DNA of 64,000 nt from positions 62,001-126,000 of the forward strand of contig JAHHQV010000001.1 of assembly GCA_020026175.1 (NCBI GenBank). Reading direction: 5' to 3'. The DNA comes from Phocaeicola sp. GTDB lineage: Bacteria; Bacteroidota; Bacteroidia; Bacteroidales; Bacteroidaceae. Under the pieces are notes generated by a model. That model was not told where the DNA came from. It worked only from the letters and a program-made list of their open reading frames with translations, and did not search any database. Position numbers and translations under genes: made by a program. Shown piece after piece: positions 38,734 to 49,100 of this stretch (the first letter of the stretch is position 1; each line of letters begins with the position of its first letter).

Positions 38734-40308
38734 ATGAGAAAAAAAACAATTTTATTAATATCAATGTTTTTGTGCCTTCTCCTTTCTGTGAAGGCACAAA
38801 ACAAGTTTCTTAACTCTCCTGCCCGTAAACTACAGATGGCAGAGTTTGCTATATCCAATCTTTATGTAGACAAGGTTGACGAGCCGAAACTGGTAGAAGA
38901 AGCAATAATTAAGATGCTTGAGGAGTTGGATCCTCATTCCACTTACTCAGACCCTGAAGAAGTGAAAAAACTAAACGAACCTCTTTTGGGCAATTTTGAT
39001 GGCATAGGTGTACAGTTCAATATGTCTACAGACACATTGTTTGTCATACAGCCAGTAAGTGGCGGCCCGTCCGAAAAGGCCGGAATATTGGCTGGAGACC
39101 GTATTATAGAAGTGAATGACACAATCATATCTGGTGTAAAGATGAGTACCGAAGATATAATGAGACGTCTTCGTGGACCTAAAGGGACTATAGTGAACCT
39201 CAAGATTATGAGACGCGGAGTGAAGTATTTGATTCCATTTGCAGTGAAACGTGACAAAATCCCTGTCTATAGTCTTGATGCTGCATATATGATGGATAAA
39301 TCTACAGGCTATATACGCATAAGCCGTTTTGCAGCCACTACCTCCGACGAGTTTGAAGAAGCTTTGGTAAAGCTTCAGAAAAAAGGATTGACGAATCTTA
39401 TACTCGACCTTCAGGGTAATGGTGGAGGCTACCTTAATGCTGCTACAGACATTGCAAACCATTTTTTGCAGAAAGGAGAACTTATAGTGTATACCGAAGG
39501 AAGACGAAATCCGCGTACCGAATTCTGTGCCAGAGGAAGCGGTAAATTCCGCACTGGCGGTCTTGCAGTGTTGGTAGATGAATATTCTGCTTCTGCCAGT
39601 GAAATTGTGACTGGTGCCGTGCAAGACTGGGACAGAGGAATCGTCATAGGCCGCCGAACTTTTGGGAAAGGACTTGTACAAAGACCGATTGACCTTCCTG
39701 ACGGTTCGATGATAAGACTGACTGTGGCAAGGTACTATACTCCGTCGGGCAGATGTATACAAAAGCCTTACGAAAGCATTGAGCAATATAACAAAGATCT
39801 TATAGACAGATATAACAGAGGTGAAATGATGAGTTCCGACAGTATACATTTTCCTGACTCTCTCAAGACAAAGACACTGAAAAAGGGACGTACTGTGTAT
39901 GGCGGCGGCGGCATTATGCCCGATTATTTTGTTCCTTTAGATACAACATATTATACCGATTATTATCTGTCTCTTCGTGACAAGGGTGCTATCGTCCAGC
40001 AGAATCTCATTCTTATAGATAAGTATAGAGAAGAATGGAAAGCCAAATTTCCTACCTTTGAACGTTTCGACAAGCATTTTGTAATAACAGAACATATGCT
40101 TGAAGAACTTGTCACATTGGGCGGAAGTCTTGGAGCAAAATACGACGAAGAACAATATCAAAAGTCTATTCCTTTAATAAAGATACAGATGAAAGCTCTC
40201 ATTGCGCGCGACTTATGGAGCATGAATGAATATTTTCATGTTATCAACACTATAAACAATTGCGTCAGCAAGGCTTTGGAGTCCTTTCAGACCATGCCTA
40301 GACCATGA
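38734..40308 (+). CDS. Periplasmic S41-family C-terminal processing protease (PDZ plus Ser-Lys dyad)
   Basis: This 524-residue protease has a Sec signal peptide ending around residue 21 (LSVKAQ). A PDZ domain (about 75-170, GGPSEKAGILAGDRIIEVND) is followed by the S41 catalytic domain. The catalytic serine is Ser287 in DEYSASASEI and the base is Lys312 in TFGKGLVQ, 25 residues apart as in CtpB/Prc-type enzymes. Substrates are unknown; related proteases trim C termini of envelope proteins. It follows coaD by 24 bp, but functional linkage is not implied. Confidence 0.92.
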   Translation: MRKKTILLISMFLCLLLSVKAQNKFLNSPARKLQMAEFAISNLYVDKVDEPKLVEEAIIKMLEELDPHSTYSDPEEVKKLNEPLLGNFDGIGVQFNMSTDTLFVIQPVSGGPSEKAGILAGDRIIEVNDTIISGVKMSTEDIMRRLRGPKGTIVNLKIMRRGVKYLIPFAVKRDKIPVYSLDAAYMMDKSTGYIRISRFAATTSDEFEEALVKLQKKGLTNLILDLQGNGGGYLNAATDIANHFLQKGELIVYTEGRRNPRTEFCARGSGKFRTGGLAVLVDEYSASASEIVTGAVQDWDRGIVIGRRTFGKGLVQRPIDLPDGSMIRLTVARYYTPSGRCIQKPYESIEQYNKDLIDRYNRGEMMSSDSIHFPDSLKTKTLKKGRTVYGGGGIMPDYFVPLDTTYYTDYYLSLRDKGAIVQQNLILIDKYREEWKAKFPTFERFDKHFVITEHMLEELVTLGGSLGAKYDEEQYQKSIPLIKIQMKALIARDLWSMNEYFHVINTINNCVSKALESFQTMPRP

Positions 40309-40339
40309 AGCTTTATTAAAGAATAATTTCCGTAATCAC

Positions 40340-40370
40340 TTGTATTAATGGTGGAAATAGTCTACCTTTG
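40340..40370 (+). promoter_or_regulatory. Promoter of the frdCAB/sdhCAB operon
   Basis: TTG (40340-40342) and TACCTTTG (40363-40370) are separated by 20 bp, a good Bacteroides-type promoter, leaving a leader of about 65 nt before the cytochrome subunit gene. Confidence 0.6.
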
Positions 40371-40439
40371 TCAAGTAATATGCATCAATATACTGAAATC
40401 TTTATTTTTAACAATTAAATAATTTAAAATCAATCATTT

Positions 40440-41129
40440 ATGTGGTTAAGTAATTCATCTATTGGTAGGAAAGTGGTGATGAGCGTTACTGGTATTGCCC
40501 TTGTCCTTTTTCTAACATTTCACATGGCGATGAACCTTGTTGCATTGTTCTCTGGCGAGGCCTACAACATGGTTTGTGAGTTCTTGGGAGCAAACTGGTA
40601 TGCTCTGGTTGCAACTATGGGCTTGGCTGCCTTGTTTGTAATTCACATCATTTACGCCTTCTGGCTTACAATGCAGAACCGTGCAGCCCGTGGTAGCGAA
40701 CGTTATGCTGTTACTGCAAAGCCAAAGAATGTAGAGTGGGCCTCACAAAACATGTTGGCTCTTGGTGTAGTTGTAATCCTCGGATTATTGCTCCACTTCT
40801 ATAACTTTTGGTATAAGATGCAGTTTGCCGAAATTATCCATGAACCAATGTTGGGTGGTCTTCATGCAACAGATGGTTACGGATATATCATGCAGACATT
40901 CTCTAACCCGGTATTCTTCGTGTTGTATCTTGTATGGTTGGCAGCTTTATGGTTCCATTTGACTCATGGTTTCTGGAGTGCAATGCAGACATTGGGATGG
41001 AACAACAAATTATGGATTGAACGTTGGAAATGTGTTTCTAACATCTATTCTACAATCATCGTGTTGGGATTTGCTGTAGTGGCAGTAGTATTCTTCTTTA
41101 AAAACATGATGGGTTGCGGAGCTTGCTAA
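40440..41129 (+). CDS. frdC: Fumarate reductase/succinate dehydrogenase cytochrome b subunit
   Basis: This 229-residue inner-membrane subunit has five membrane helices and several histidines in them ([43 protein letters not shown]) that would ligate two haems, as in the Wolinella-type diheme enzymes. It anchors the FAD and iron-sulphur subunits encoded next and exchanges electrons with the quinone pool, so in this fermentative anaerobe it probably runs as fumarate reductase with menaquinol. frdA begins 32 bp downstream. Confidence 0.93.
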   Translation: MWLSNSSIGRKVVMSVTGIALVLFLTFHMAMNLVALFSGEAYNMVCEFLGANWYALVATMGLAALFVIHIIYAFWLTMQNRAARGSERYAVTAKPKNVEWASQNMLALGVVVILGLLLHFYNFWYKMQFAEIIHEPMLGGLHATDGYGYIMQTFSNPVFFVLYLVWLAALWFHLTHGFWSAMQTLGWNNKLWIERWKCVSNIYSTIIVLGFAVVAVVFFFKNMMGCGAC

Positions 41130-41161
41130 TTAGAAGTGTAACTGATAAAATTGAAAACATT

Positions 41162-43144
41162 ATGACTAAAATAATAGATTCTAAGATTCCTGAAGGCCCA
41201 GTAGCTGAGAAATGGACTAACTATAAAGCTCACCAGAAATTGGTGAACCCAGCTAACAAACGTCGTTTGGACATCATCGTTGTAGGTACAGGTTTGGCTG
41301 GTGCTTCTGCGGCAGCTTCACTTGGTGAAATGGGATTCCGTGTATTGAACTTCTGTATACAGGACTCTCCACGTCGTGCACACTCTATTGCTGCACAGGG
41401 TGGTATCAATGCTGCAAAAAACTATCAGAATGATGGTGACTCTGTATATCGTCTTTTCTACGATACTGTAAAAGGTGGTGACTACCGTGCTCGTGAAGCT
41501 AACGTTTACCGTCTTGCCGAAGTATCAAATAATATTATCGACCAGTGTGTCGCACAGGGTGTTCCTTTCGCTCGCGAATATGGTGGTACACTTGCTAACC
41601 GTTCTTTCGGCGGTGCTCAGGTTTCACGTACTTTCTATGCTAAAGGTCAGACTGGTCAGCAGTTGCTTCTTGGTGCATATTCTGCATTGAGCCGTCAGGT
41701 AGGTGTAGGTACTGTAAAATTGTACACTCGTTACGAAATGCTTGATGTAGTATTGGTTGACGAACGTGCTCGCGGTATCATTGCCAAGAATCTTGTAACT
41801 GGTAAACTTGAACGCTTTGCCGCTCACGCTGTAGTTATAGCTACTGGTGGATACGGTAACACATATTTCCTTTCTACGAATGCAATGGGATGTAACGTAA
41901 CAGCTGCAATGTCTTGCTACCGTAAAGGTGCTTGGTTTGCAAATCCTGCTTACGTACAGATTCACCCAACTTGTATTCCTGTTCACGGTGACAAGCAGTC
42001 TAAACTTACACTTATGTCTGAGTCACTTCGTAACGACGGTCGTATCTGGGTTCCTAAGAAAATTGAAGACGCTAAAGCGCTTCAGGCAGGAACTAAGAAG
42101 GGTAGCGATATTCCTGAAGAAGACCGCGACTACTATTTGGAACGCCGTTATCCTGCATTCGGTAACTTGGTTCCACGTGACGTTGCGTCTCGTGCAGCTA
42201 AAGAACGTTGCGATGCCGGATTTGGTGTAAACAATACAGGTCTTGCTGTATTCCTTGACTTCTCTGAAAGTATCAACCGTCTTGGACTTGACGTTGTTCT
42301 TCAGCGTTATGGTAACCTCTTCGATATGTACGAAGAAATCACTGATGTCAATCCAGGTGAACTTGCTAAGGAAATCAATGGTGTGAAATACTATAACCCA
42401 ATGATGATTTATCCTGCTATCCATTATACAATGGGTGGTATTTGGATTGACTACGAACTTCAGACATCTGTAAAGGGTCTGTTCGCTATCGGTGAATGTA
42501 ACTTCTCTGACCACGGTGCTAACCGTCTTGGTGCATCTGCATTGATGCAGGGTCTTGCTGATGGTTACTTCGTATTGCCATACACTATCCAGAACTATTT
42601 GTCAGACCAGATTACTGTTCCACGTTTCTCAACTGATCTTCCTGAATTTGTAGAAGCAGAAAAATCTGTACAGAATAAGATTGATCATTTGATGAACATC
42701 AAGGGTAAGAAGTCTGTAGATTCAATTCATAAGGAATTGGGCCGTATCATGTGGGATTTTGTTGGTATGGGCCGTACTGCTGAAGGCTTGAAAGAAGGTC
42801 TTAAGCGCTTGAAAGAAGTTCGTAAGGAATTCGAAACAGAATTGTTTATCCCAGGTTCTAAGGAAGGACTTAACATCGAACTTGACAAGGCATTCCGTCT
42901 TGATGATTTCATTACAATGGGTGAACTTATCGCACATGATGCGTTGAACCGTGAAGAATCTTGCGGTGGTCACTTCCGTGAAGAATATCAGACAGAAGAA
43001 GGAGAAGCAAAACGTGATGACGAAAACTTCTTCTATGTAGCTTGCTGGGAATATCCAGGAAGCGATGACAAGGATCCTGTTCTGTACAAAGAACCTCTTG
43101 TTTACGAAGCAATAAAGGTACAGACTCGTAACTATAAGAGCTAA
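41162..43144 (+). CDS. frdA: Fumarate reductase/succinate dehydrogenase flavoprotein subunit
   Basis: This is the catalytic subunit with covalent FAD. I chose ATG 41162, giving 660 residues ([12 protein letters not shown]); an in-frame ATG at 41114 lies inside the previous gene and would add 16 unlikely residues. The FAD motif GTGLAGASA starts at residue 42, and His74 in [13 protein letters not shown] is the expected flavin-linking residue region. [20 protein letters not shown] is the conserved C-terminal FAD-contact stretch. Long antisense frames in this gene come from strong codon bias and are not real. Confidence 0.97.
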   Translation: MTKIIDSKIPEGPVAEKWTNYKAHQKLVNPANKRRLDIIVVGTGLAGASAAASLGEMGFRVLNFCIQDSPRRAHSIAAQGGINAAKNYQNDGDSVYRLFYDTVKGGDYRAREANVYRLAEVSNNIIDQCVAQGVPFAREYGGTLANRSFGGAQVSRTFYAKGQTGQQLLLGAYSALSRQVGVGTVKLYTRYEMLDVVLVDERARGIIAKNLVTGKLERFAAHAVVIATGGYGNTYFLSTNAMGCNVTAAMSCYRKGAWFANPAYVQIHPTCIPVHGDKQSKLTLMSESLRNDGRIWVPKKIEDAKALQAGTKKGSDIPEEDRDYYLERRYPAFGNLVPRDVASRAAKERCDAGFGVNNTGLAVFLDFSESINRLGLDVVLQRYGNLFDMYEEITDVNPGELAKEINGVKYYNPMMIYPAIHYTMGGIWIDYELQTSVKGLFAIGECNFSDHGANRLGASALMQGLADGYFVLPYTIQNYLSDQITVPRFSTDLPEFVEAEKSVQNKIDHLMNIKGKKSVDSIHKELGRIMWDFVGMGRTAEGLKEGLKRLKEVRKEFETELFIPGSKEGLNIELDKAFRLDDFITMGELIAHDALNREESCGGHFREEYQTEEGEAKRDDENFFYVACWEYPGSDDKDPVLYKEPLVYEAIKVQTRNYKS

Positions 43145-43187
43145 TCTGTGTTGAAGTAAAAAAAACAATTTAAAGAAAAGAAGTAAA

Positions 43188-43943
43188 ATGGATAAAAATA
43201 TATCATTTACGCTGAAAGTTTGGCGTCAGAACGGACCAAAAGATAAAGGTCATTTCGATACATTCCAGATGAAAGACATTCCTGGAGATACTTCATTCCT
43301 CGAAATGCTTGACATCTTGAATGAAATGTTGATTGAAGATGGTAAAGAACCAGTAGTATTCGACCATGACTGCCGTGAAGGAATCTGCGGTATGTGTTCA
43401 TTGTATATCAACGGACATCCACACGGACCTGCAACAGGTGCTACAACTTGCCAGATTTACATGCGTCGTTTCAAAGATGGTGATACTATCACTGTTGAAC
43501 CTTGGCGTTCTGCAGGTTTCCCTGTAATCAAGGACTTGATGGTAGACCGTTCGGCTTACGATAAGATTATGCAGGCAGGTGGTTTCGTTAGTGTTCCTAC
43601 AGGTGCCCCTCAAGATGCTAATGCAATCCTTATCCCTAAGACTATAGCCGATGAAGCTATGGATTCTGCTACATGTATCGGTTGTGGTGCTTGTGTAGCT
43701 GCATGTAAGAACGGTTCTGCTATGCTTTTCGTTTCTGCAAAAGTAAGCCAGTTGAATGTTCTTCCTCAAGGAAAACCAGAAGCTCTTCGCCGTGCCAAAG
43801 CTATGTTGGCAAAGATGGACGAACTTGGATTCGGTAACTGTACAAACACTCGTGCTTGTGAAGCTGAATGTCCAAAATGTATCTCTATCAGCAACATCGC
43901 TCGTTTGAACCGCGACTTTATAAAGGCTAAATTGAAAGACTGA
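43188..43943 (+). CDS. frdB: Fumarate reductase/succinate dehydrogenase iron-sulphur subunit
   Basis: The 251-residue electron-transfer subunit carries three cluster motifs: the 2Fe-2S site with Cys62, Cys67, Cys70 and Cys88 (CREGICGMC); a 4Fe-4S site in [11 protein letters not shown]; and a third set in [14 protein letters not shown]. It passes electrons between FrdA and the haem subunit. It is the last gene of the operon, and the terminator at 43962-43998 follows its stop by 18 bp. Confidence 0.97.
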   Translation: MDKNISFTLKVWRQNGPKDKGHFDTFQMKDIPGDTSFLEMLDILNEMLIEDGKEPVVFDHDCREGICGMCSLYINGHPHGPATGATTCQIYMRRFKDGDTITVEPWRSAGFPVIKDLMVDRSAYDKIMQAGGFVSVPTGAPQDANAILIPKTIADEAMDSATCIGCGACVAACKNGSAMLFVSAKVSQLNVLPQGKPEALRRAKAMLAKMDELGFGNCTNTRACEAECPKCISISNIARLNRDFIKAKLKD

Positions 43944-43961
43944 TAGTTCATTCAATATAAT

Positions 43962-43998
43962 AAAAAAAACAGACTCCAACCTTTTTAGGATTGGAGTC
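43962..43998 (+). terminator. Intrinsic terminator after frdB
   Basis: ACAGACTCCAACC and GATTGGAGTCTGT form a long hairpin (one wobble) with A and T runs on both sides. The downstream 44000-44080 is A/T-rich and shows nothing else. Confidence 0.92.
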
Positions 43999-44082
43999 TG
44001 TTTTTTTTATTATATTGATTTTCAGTATTATATATCATTTGGAACTAAAAGAAGTTAAATGCCTAAAAAACAGTCCTTATTT

Positions 44083-44114
44083 TTTGTTCTATTAATATTG
44101 AAGGCATATATTTG
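44083..44114 (+). promoter_or_regulatory. Strong orphan promoter between frdB and dprA
   Basis: TTTG (44083-44086, within TTTTTTG) and TATATTTG plus C (44107-44114) are separated by exactly 20 bp, one of the best promoter matches in the window. The next plus-strand gene is more than 2 kb away (46159), beyond two minus-strand genes. Confidence 0.65.
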
Positions 44115-44119
44115 CATTG

Positions 44120-44186
44120 TGATTTTTTTCATAGTATTAGATTTAAGGTTAACAAGGTACGGGGACAAAGCGTTGTCCCCTTTTTT
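44120..44186 (+). ncRNA. Candidate small RNA (promoter plus terminator, no ORF)
   Basis: The predicted start, about 6 bp after the -7 box at 44107-44114, to the hairpin GGGGACAA, loop AGCG, TTGTCCCC (44161-44180) and a T6 tract gives a transcript of about 65 nt. There is no ATG in this interval. The unit could be a small regulatory RNA or the remnant of a deleted gene. The exact 5' end is an estimate. Confidence 0.45.
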
Positions 44187-44240
44187 GTATTCTATATCAA
44201 AAGCATCTTCTTGCTTGTAGGGTTGTCGAACGTTTTTTTA

Positions 44241-44306
44241 GAACGCCTGGTCGCTTTAGTCAAAACGCCTGGTCGTTTTAGTTTAAACGCTTAGGCGTTT
44301 AAAATT
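44241..44306. repeat. Two to three tandem 22-bp repeats ending in a palindrome
   Basis: Copies start at 44241, 44263 and 44285: the first two share AACGCCTGGTCG followed by C or T and TTTAGT, and the third is diverged. The third forms a perfect palindrome, TTTAAACGC, TTAG, GCGTTTAAA (44282-44303), that touches the dprA stop at 44305. It may serve as the dprA terminator, though no T-tract follows. Confidence 0.6.
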
Positions 44307-45423
44307 AATTTATCAATTTATATACTCCACCTGCCAAGGCTCTTATTAAACCTTTCATTTCCATCTCAAATAATATTCCGGTCATTTTATTGATAGGTAT
44401 TCCTGTGTTAACCACAAGAGTGTTGATTTGAATACCATCGGTATGCTTTTTCAGATAATCGGCTATTGATGACTCTTCAGCGCTTAATTCTGGAAACAGT
44501 TGTCTTTGTATTCCCTCTGTTGGGACATATTTTGTCTTTATGTCCCAATTCATGGCTTTAATGAAATCTTCAGCATCCAGTAATAGGGCAGCCTTGTTGT
44601 TCTTTATCAGATTGTTGCATCCCGAAGAATATTTGTCTCCTATACGTCCTGGAAAGGCAAAACAGTCGCGATGATAACTGTCGGCTATATCTGCTGTAAT
44701 CAAGGCTCCACCTTTTATATCGGATTCTACTACTATAGTGGCATCACTCATTCCTGCCACAATTCTATTTCTTTTTATGAAGTTCTGTCTGTCGGGATTT
44801 GTACCGCTTGGATATTCTGTCAATAATCCTCCATGTTCAAGCATATCTGCTGCAGTGCGCCTGTGTACAGAAGGATAAATCCTGTCCAGCCCATGAGCAA
44901 GGACTCCCACTGTTTCCAGTCCGTATTGCAATGCAGTACGATGGGCATTTATGTCAGTTCCATAAGCCAGTCCGCTTACTATAAGCGTATCAGGCATAAG
45001 CTCCTTAAGGTCTCTTATGAATTTATAGCAAATATCTTTTCCGTAATCTGTAGCGTTGCGTGTACCTACAATATTAATGACGTGTATTCTGTTCAAGTCT
45101 GCGGAACCTCTATAGAAGAGCAATATCGGGGCATCGTCACATTCCCTTAGCCTTGAAGGATATTCTTCATCCTTCATGGTGAGACATCGTATATGGTTCT
45201 TTTCGGCAAAGTTCAGTTCGGCTTCGCATATACGGATAGTTTCCGGACAATCTAAGGCACTTATTATCTTAGGAGACAGGTCGGGGACAATATCTTTCAG
45301 CCTTTCTCTTTCCTTGAATATTGTTGCGGCAGAGCCTACCGATTCCAAAAGTCGATGTATGCCTATTTGTCCCAGCCCCGGTATTCTGGTCAATGCCATT
45401 GAGTATAGTTGCTCTTCATTCAT
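44305..45423 (-). CDS. dprA: DNA processing protein DprA (Smf family)
   Basis: DprA loads RecA onto incoming single-stranded DNA in natural transformation, and is kept in many non-competent bacteria. I chose ATG 45423 (372 residues); an upstream in-frame ATG at 45462 would overlap the upstream thioesterase gene. The Rossmann-fold core is visible as GTRNATDYGKD, SGLAYGTDINAHRTALQYG and VLAHGLDRIYPSVHR, and the C-terminal winged-helix segment (IQINTLVVNTGIPINKMTGIL) is present. It starts 16 bp after the thioesterase gene and shares its transcript. Confidence 0.95.
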   Translation of the reverse strand: MNEEQLYSMALTRIPGLGQIGIHRLLESVGSAATIFKERERLKDIVPDLSPKIISALDCPETIRICEAELNFAEKNHIRCLTMKDEEYPSRLRECDDAPILLFYRGSADLNRIHVINIVGTRNATDYGKDICYKFIRDLKELMPDTLIVSGLAYGTDINAHRTALQYGLETVGVLAHGLDRIYPSVHRRTAADMLEHGGLLTEYPSGTNPDRQNFIKRNRIVAGMSDATIVVESDIKGGALITADIADSYHRDCFAFPGRIGDKYSSGCNNLIKNNKAALLLDAEDFIKAMNWDIKTKYVPTEGIQRQLFPELSAEESSIADYLKKHTDGIQINTLVVNTGIPINKMTGILFEMEMKGLIRALAGGVYKLIN

Positions 45424-45439
45424 GTTGCTACAAATGTAT

Positions 45440-45844
45440 TTATTCAGTAAGATATGGTTCAAAAATTTTATTGAACAATTCGCTGTCGCCCAATCGTCCG
45501 TTTATGATACATACAGTATCTACTGTAGCCTTTATAACAGGCTTCATGTCTGGCAGGCGGAAAATGTCCTGATAGAAAACATATTTTATACCTTCTTTCT
45601 TGATATATAGTTTCGATACGAATTCATCTCCACTTCTTAGAGGAGTCTTGAAGGCCATGTTCAGACGTGCCACTACAGGGTCAACACCTTCGTCGTGAAG
45701 GTTAGAGAAACTTATCCCCAGCGATGACAGAAATTCATGACGTGTATGTTCTATATAGTGTTGATAGTTAGCGTTGTTTACTATCCCTTGAAGGTCGCAC
45801 TCATAGTCACGCACCTTCATTGTTATTTCGAAAATGTATTTCAT
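45440..45844 (-). CDS. Acyl-CoA thioesterase, 4HBT/YbgC-like hotdog fold
   Basis: This small 134-residue protein matches the hotdog thioesterases that hydrolyse acyl-CoA or 4-hydroxybenzoyl-CoA thioesters. The start at ATG 45844 is preferred over the in-frame ATG at 45916, which adds 24 non-conserved residues. The active-site region is DLQGIVNNANYQHYIEHTRHEFL-like (residues 15 onward), with the Asp, Asn and Tyr usual for YbgC/FadM-type enzymes. The true substrate is unknown. It lies directly upstream of dprA, a common arrangement in Bacteroidales to my knowledge. Confidence 0.87.
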   Translation of the reverse strand: MKYIFEITMKVRDYECDLQGIVNNANYQHYIEHTRHEFLSSLGISFSNLHDEGVDPVVARLNMAFKTPLRSGDEFVSKLYIKKEGIKYVFYQDIFRLPDMKPVIKATVDTVCIINGRLGDSELFNKIFEPYLTE

Positions 45845-45986
45845 TGTGAGTTTTATGTTTTCCGCAAACTTAATTAAAATCTCCGAATTAGCTGTATAAA
45901 ATATTGGAAATGACATAAAAACGCCCCCAAATAAGATTTGTAGTAAAGAGGAGAATATGAATTAAATGTTAAATAGTGTAATAAAA

Positions 45987-46018
45987 TTTGCATATATATA
46001 TATATATATATATACTTG
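45987..46018 (+). promoter_or_regulatory. Promoter of the mucin-type PUL with an AT-repeat spacer (possible phase-variable promoter)
   Basis: TTTG at 45987-45990 and TATACTTG at 46011-46018 (one mismatch to TAnnTTTG) are separated by exactly 20 bp, the optimal Bacteroides spacing. The spacer is almost entirely an alternating AT run, which continues into the -7 box. Loss or gain of one AT unit would change the spacing to 18 or 22 bp. The leader to the susC ATG would be about 130 nt. The rest of the 314-bp gap shows no other clear element. Confidence 0.6.
45992..46014. repeat. Perfect AT dinucleotide microsatellite (about 11.5 units)
   Basis: Twenty-three bases alternate A and T without interruption. 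No other such run was noticed elsewhere in the window. Confidence 0.9.
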
Positions 46019-46158
46019 CATCAATTTAATAAAATTAATGTAACAAGATACAATGGAAAACACTTTCTTGATTACATAACGTATTTGTTTACAGCATAAT
46101 ATGTAAAAACACTTTTATTTATTAACTATATTAATCAATTTAAAACCAATTTAAAACT

Positions 46159-49100
46159 ATGAAGAAAGAATTTCTTCTTTCCTTTATTTTATTAAACTCA
46201 TTAAACAGTAGCAGTTTGTATGCTTCGTTTGGAGTAGAGTCAAAGGGAGGAGCAGTTGCTGTTACACAGCAAGTCAGGCAGATTCATGGAAAGGTTGTAG
46301 ATCAGAATGGTGAGGCTGTAATAGGTGCCAATGTTACCATCAAAGGAAACAAGTCGGTAGGTACAATCACCGATTTTGATGGAAATTTTACATTGAATGT
46401 TTCATCAAAAGATGTATTAGTTGTTTCATTTATCGGCTATGTATCTCAGGAAATCAAAGTTGGTAATGAACGTAATTTCAGAGTGGTGTTGAAGGAGGAT
46501 TCCGAGACATTGGATGAAGTCGTAGTTACTGCTTTCGGTGCAGGACAGAAAAAAGAATCAATTGTTGGTTCTATCCAGACAGTACGTCCTAACGATTTGA
46601 AAGTACCTTCGTCCAATTTGTCAACTTCGTTTGCAGGACGTATGGCTGGTGTAGTTGCATTTCAGCGTAGTGGTCTTCCGGGAGAGAATGGTGCAGACTT
46701 TTATGTACGTGGTATTTCTACCATTAGTGGTGTTACTTCTCCTTTAATTGTAATAGATGGAGTTGAAGCTTCCAGTGCTGACCTTAATGCTCTTGATCCC
46801 GAAGTCATAGAAGGTTTTTCAATCTTGAAAGATGCTACAGCAACAGCCATGTATGGAACACGTGGAGCAAACGGTGTAATGATTGTAACCACAAAAAGTG
46901 GTTCTGACCTGGAAAAGCCTGTAATTGGGGTGCGTGTTGAAGCTAACGTTAATACTCCTACATTTATGCCTAAATATGTTTCTGGTGACAGATACATGAG
47001 ACTTTATAACGAAGCAGTGACAAATCAGGGAACAGGAGATATTCTGTTTACTGATGAACAAATTGAAGGAACTCTTAAAGGCTCAAATCCATATATTTTC
47101 CCTAATGTGGATTGGTATGATGAAATTTTCAAGGATGCTTCTTTTAATCAGAAGGCAAATTTTAATATCCGTGGAGGAACTAAAAAAATTACGTATTTCA
47201 TGAATGTGTCTTTCAATCATGAAAGCGGTATGCTTAGAAATCGTAGTAAGGATTTCTTTACATATAGTAATGGCTTGGATGCAAAGCGATATGCTTTCCA
47301 AAACAATATTGATTTTCATATCAGCAAGACCTCTAAGATTGGTTTGCACTTGAATGTACAGTTGAATGATATGAAATCGCCTGTAACAGGAACAAATGAT
47401 GATAGTACAGGACAGATTATGACTAATATTTATAACTCTATTCGTAATGCAAACCCTGTAGATTATCCAGTCTTTTTCCCTAATACAGGTGAAAAATGGG
47501 TAAAATGGGGAGCTTATTCAGGAGGTAATGACCAAGGAGCTACCAATCCATTGGCTTATGTTACATCAGGATATGCAAATACATTTTCAAGTACTGTATT
47601 GGCAAATCTTGATTTTGAGCAGAAATTGGACTTTATAACTAAAGGATTGAAGTTCCGTGCCATGGTTTCGTTTAAAAACTATAATCGTACTATTACTAAT
47701 CGTGTGCAAGGTTACAACAGATATTCGCTAAAAAACTTCAGTAAAGACGAAAATGGAGAGTATCAATATGAAGTATCGCCAATAGGTGAACCAAGTAAGC
47801 CTGTTCTTGGAACAAGTCGATTGTTGAGTGGTGACAGGCGTTTGTATTTCCAGGCTTATCTCGATTACAACCGTACTTTTGCTGATGCTCATGCAGTAAA
47901 TCTTATGGCGTTGTTCAATACAGATGAATTTGTTAACAATACAGGTGGTGGTTTGGTAAATTCATTGCCTAAGCGTAAAATTGGTCTTGCTATGCGTGCT
48001 TCTTATGCTTTTGATAATCGTTATATGATTGAGTTCAATGCTGGATATAATGGTTCGGAAAATTTTGCAAAAGGACATCGTTTCGGATTTTTCCCATCAG
48101 TGGCTATAGGTTATAACATAAGTCAGGAAAAATTCTGGAAACCTTTGGAAGATGTTATATCTAACTTTAAATTGCGTGCTTCTTATGGTTTGGTTGGTAA
48201 TGACCAGATTGGTTCCGAACGTTTTATATATATGTCTGATGTAGCATTGGGAGGAAACGATAATTCACCAGGGTTCACTACGGGGTATGGACCTTCTGAA
48301 ACTTTCTTGAAAGGTCCTATCTATAATCGTATGGAAAATAAAGATATTACTTGGGAAGTAGGTGAAAAGCTGAATGTAGGAGCAGATATTCAGTTGTTCC
48401 GCTCATTGAATATCTCTATAGATGCTTTTCGTGAAATTCGTAGAGATATATTCCAACAAATGTATTCTATACCAAATTATTTGGGAACTGCTCAAACAAA
48501 AATATTTGGTAACCTTGCAAAAGTGAAAAACTGGGGAGCTGATTTTTCTGTTGATTATGGTAAAAGTATAAATAAGGATTTGTCTATACAGTTTAAGGGT
48601 ACATTTACTTTTGCACGAAACAAAGTACTTGAATATAATGAAGCACCAGGTATTAGTCCGGCATATTCTATAGTAGGTCATTCTGTAAGGTCATTTTTGG
48701 TTTATAAGGCAAACGGATTGTATATTGACGAAGCTGATATTGCCAATAACCCAAATTCGACATTAGGTAATATTGCAATTGCTCCGGGCGACATAAAGTA
48801 TGTCGATCAGCCAGATAAGAATGGAGTATGCGATGGTAGAATCTCGGATTCTGACCGTATTCGAGTGGGAAACCCTGATGTTCCTGAAATAGTGTATGGA
48901 TTTGGTCCAAGTATACAATATAAAAACTGGGATTTCTCTTTCTTCTTCCAAGGAGTAGGAAAAACATCATTGGTAATGTCTGGATTCCATCCTTTTGGTA
49001 CACAATATAATAGAAATGTGGTCGATTTTGTTGCTGATAATCATTGGAGTCAGACAAATCAGAATCCTGATGCAGAATATCCTCGTTTGACAAAATATGA

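Noticed and set aside
38971..39849. 292-codon antisense frame opposite the S41 protease
   Set aside because: It lies wholly inside the well-supported protease gene and has a Tyr/Ser/His-rich composition without any recognisable domain.
41475..43168. Overlapping frames within frdA on both strands
   Set aside because: Same codon-bias effect as in pckA; the main frame is an intact, recognisable flavoprotein.
44112..44294. 60-codon frame across the orphan promoter-hairpin region
   Set aside because: Its start lies at the end of the -7 box and it runs through the terminator hairpin and the 22-bp repeats, so it could not be translated as a normal gene.
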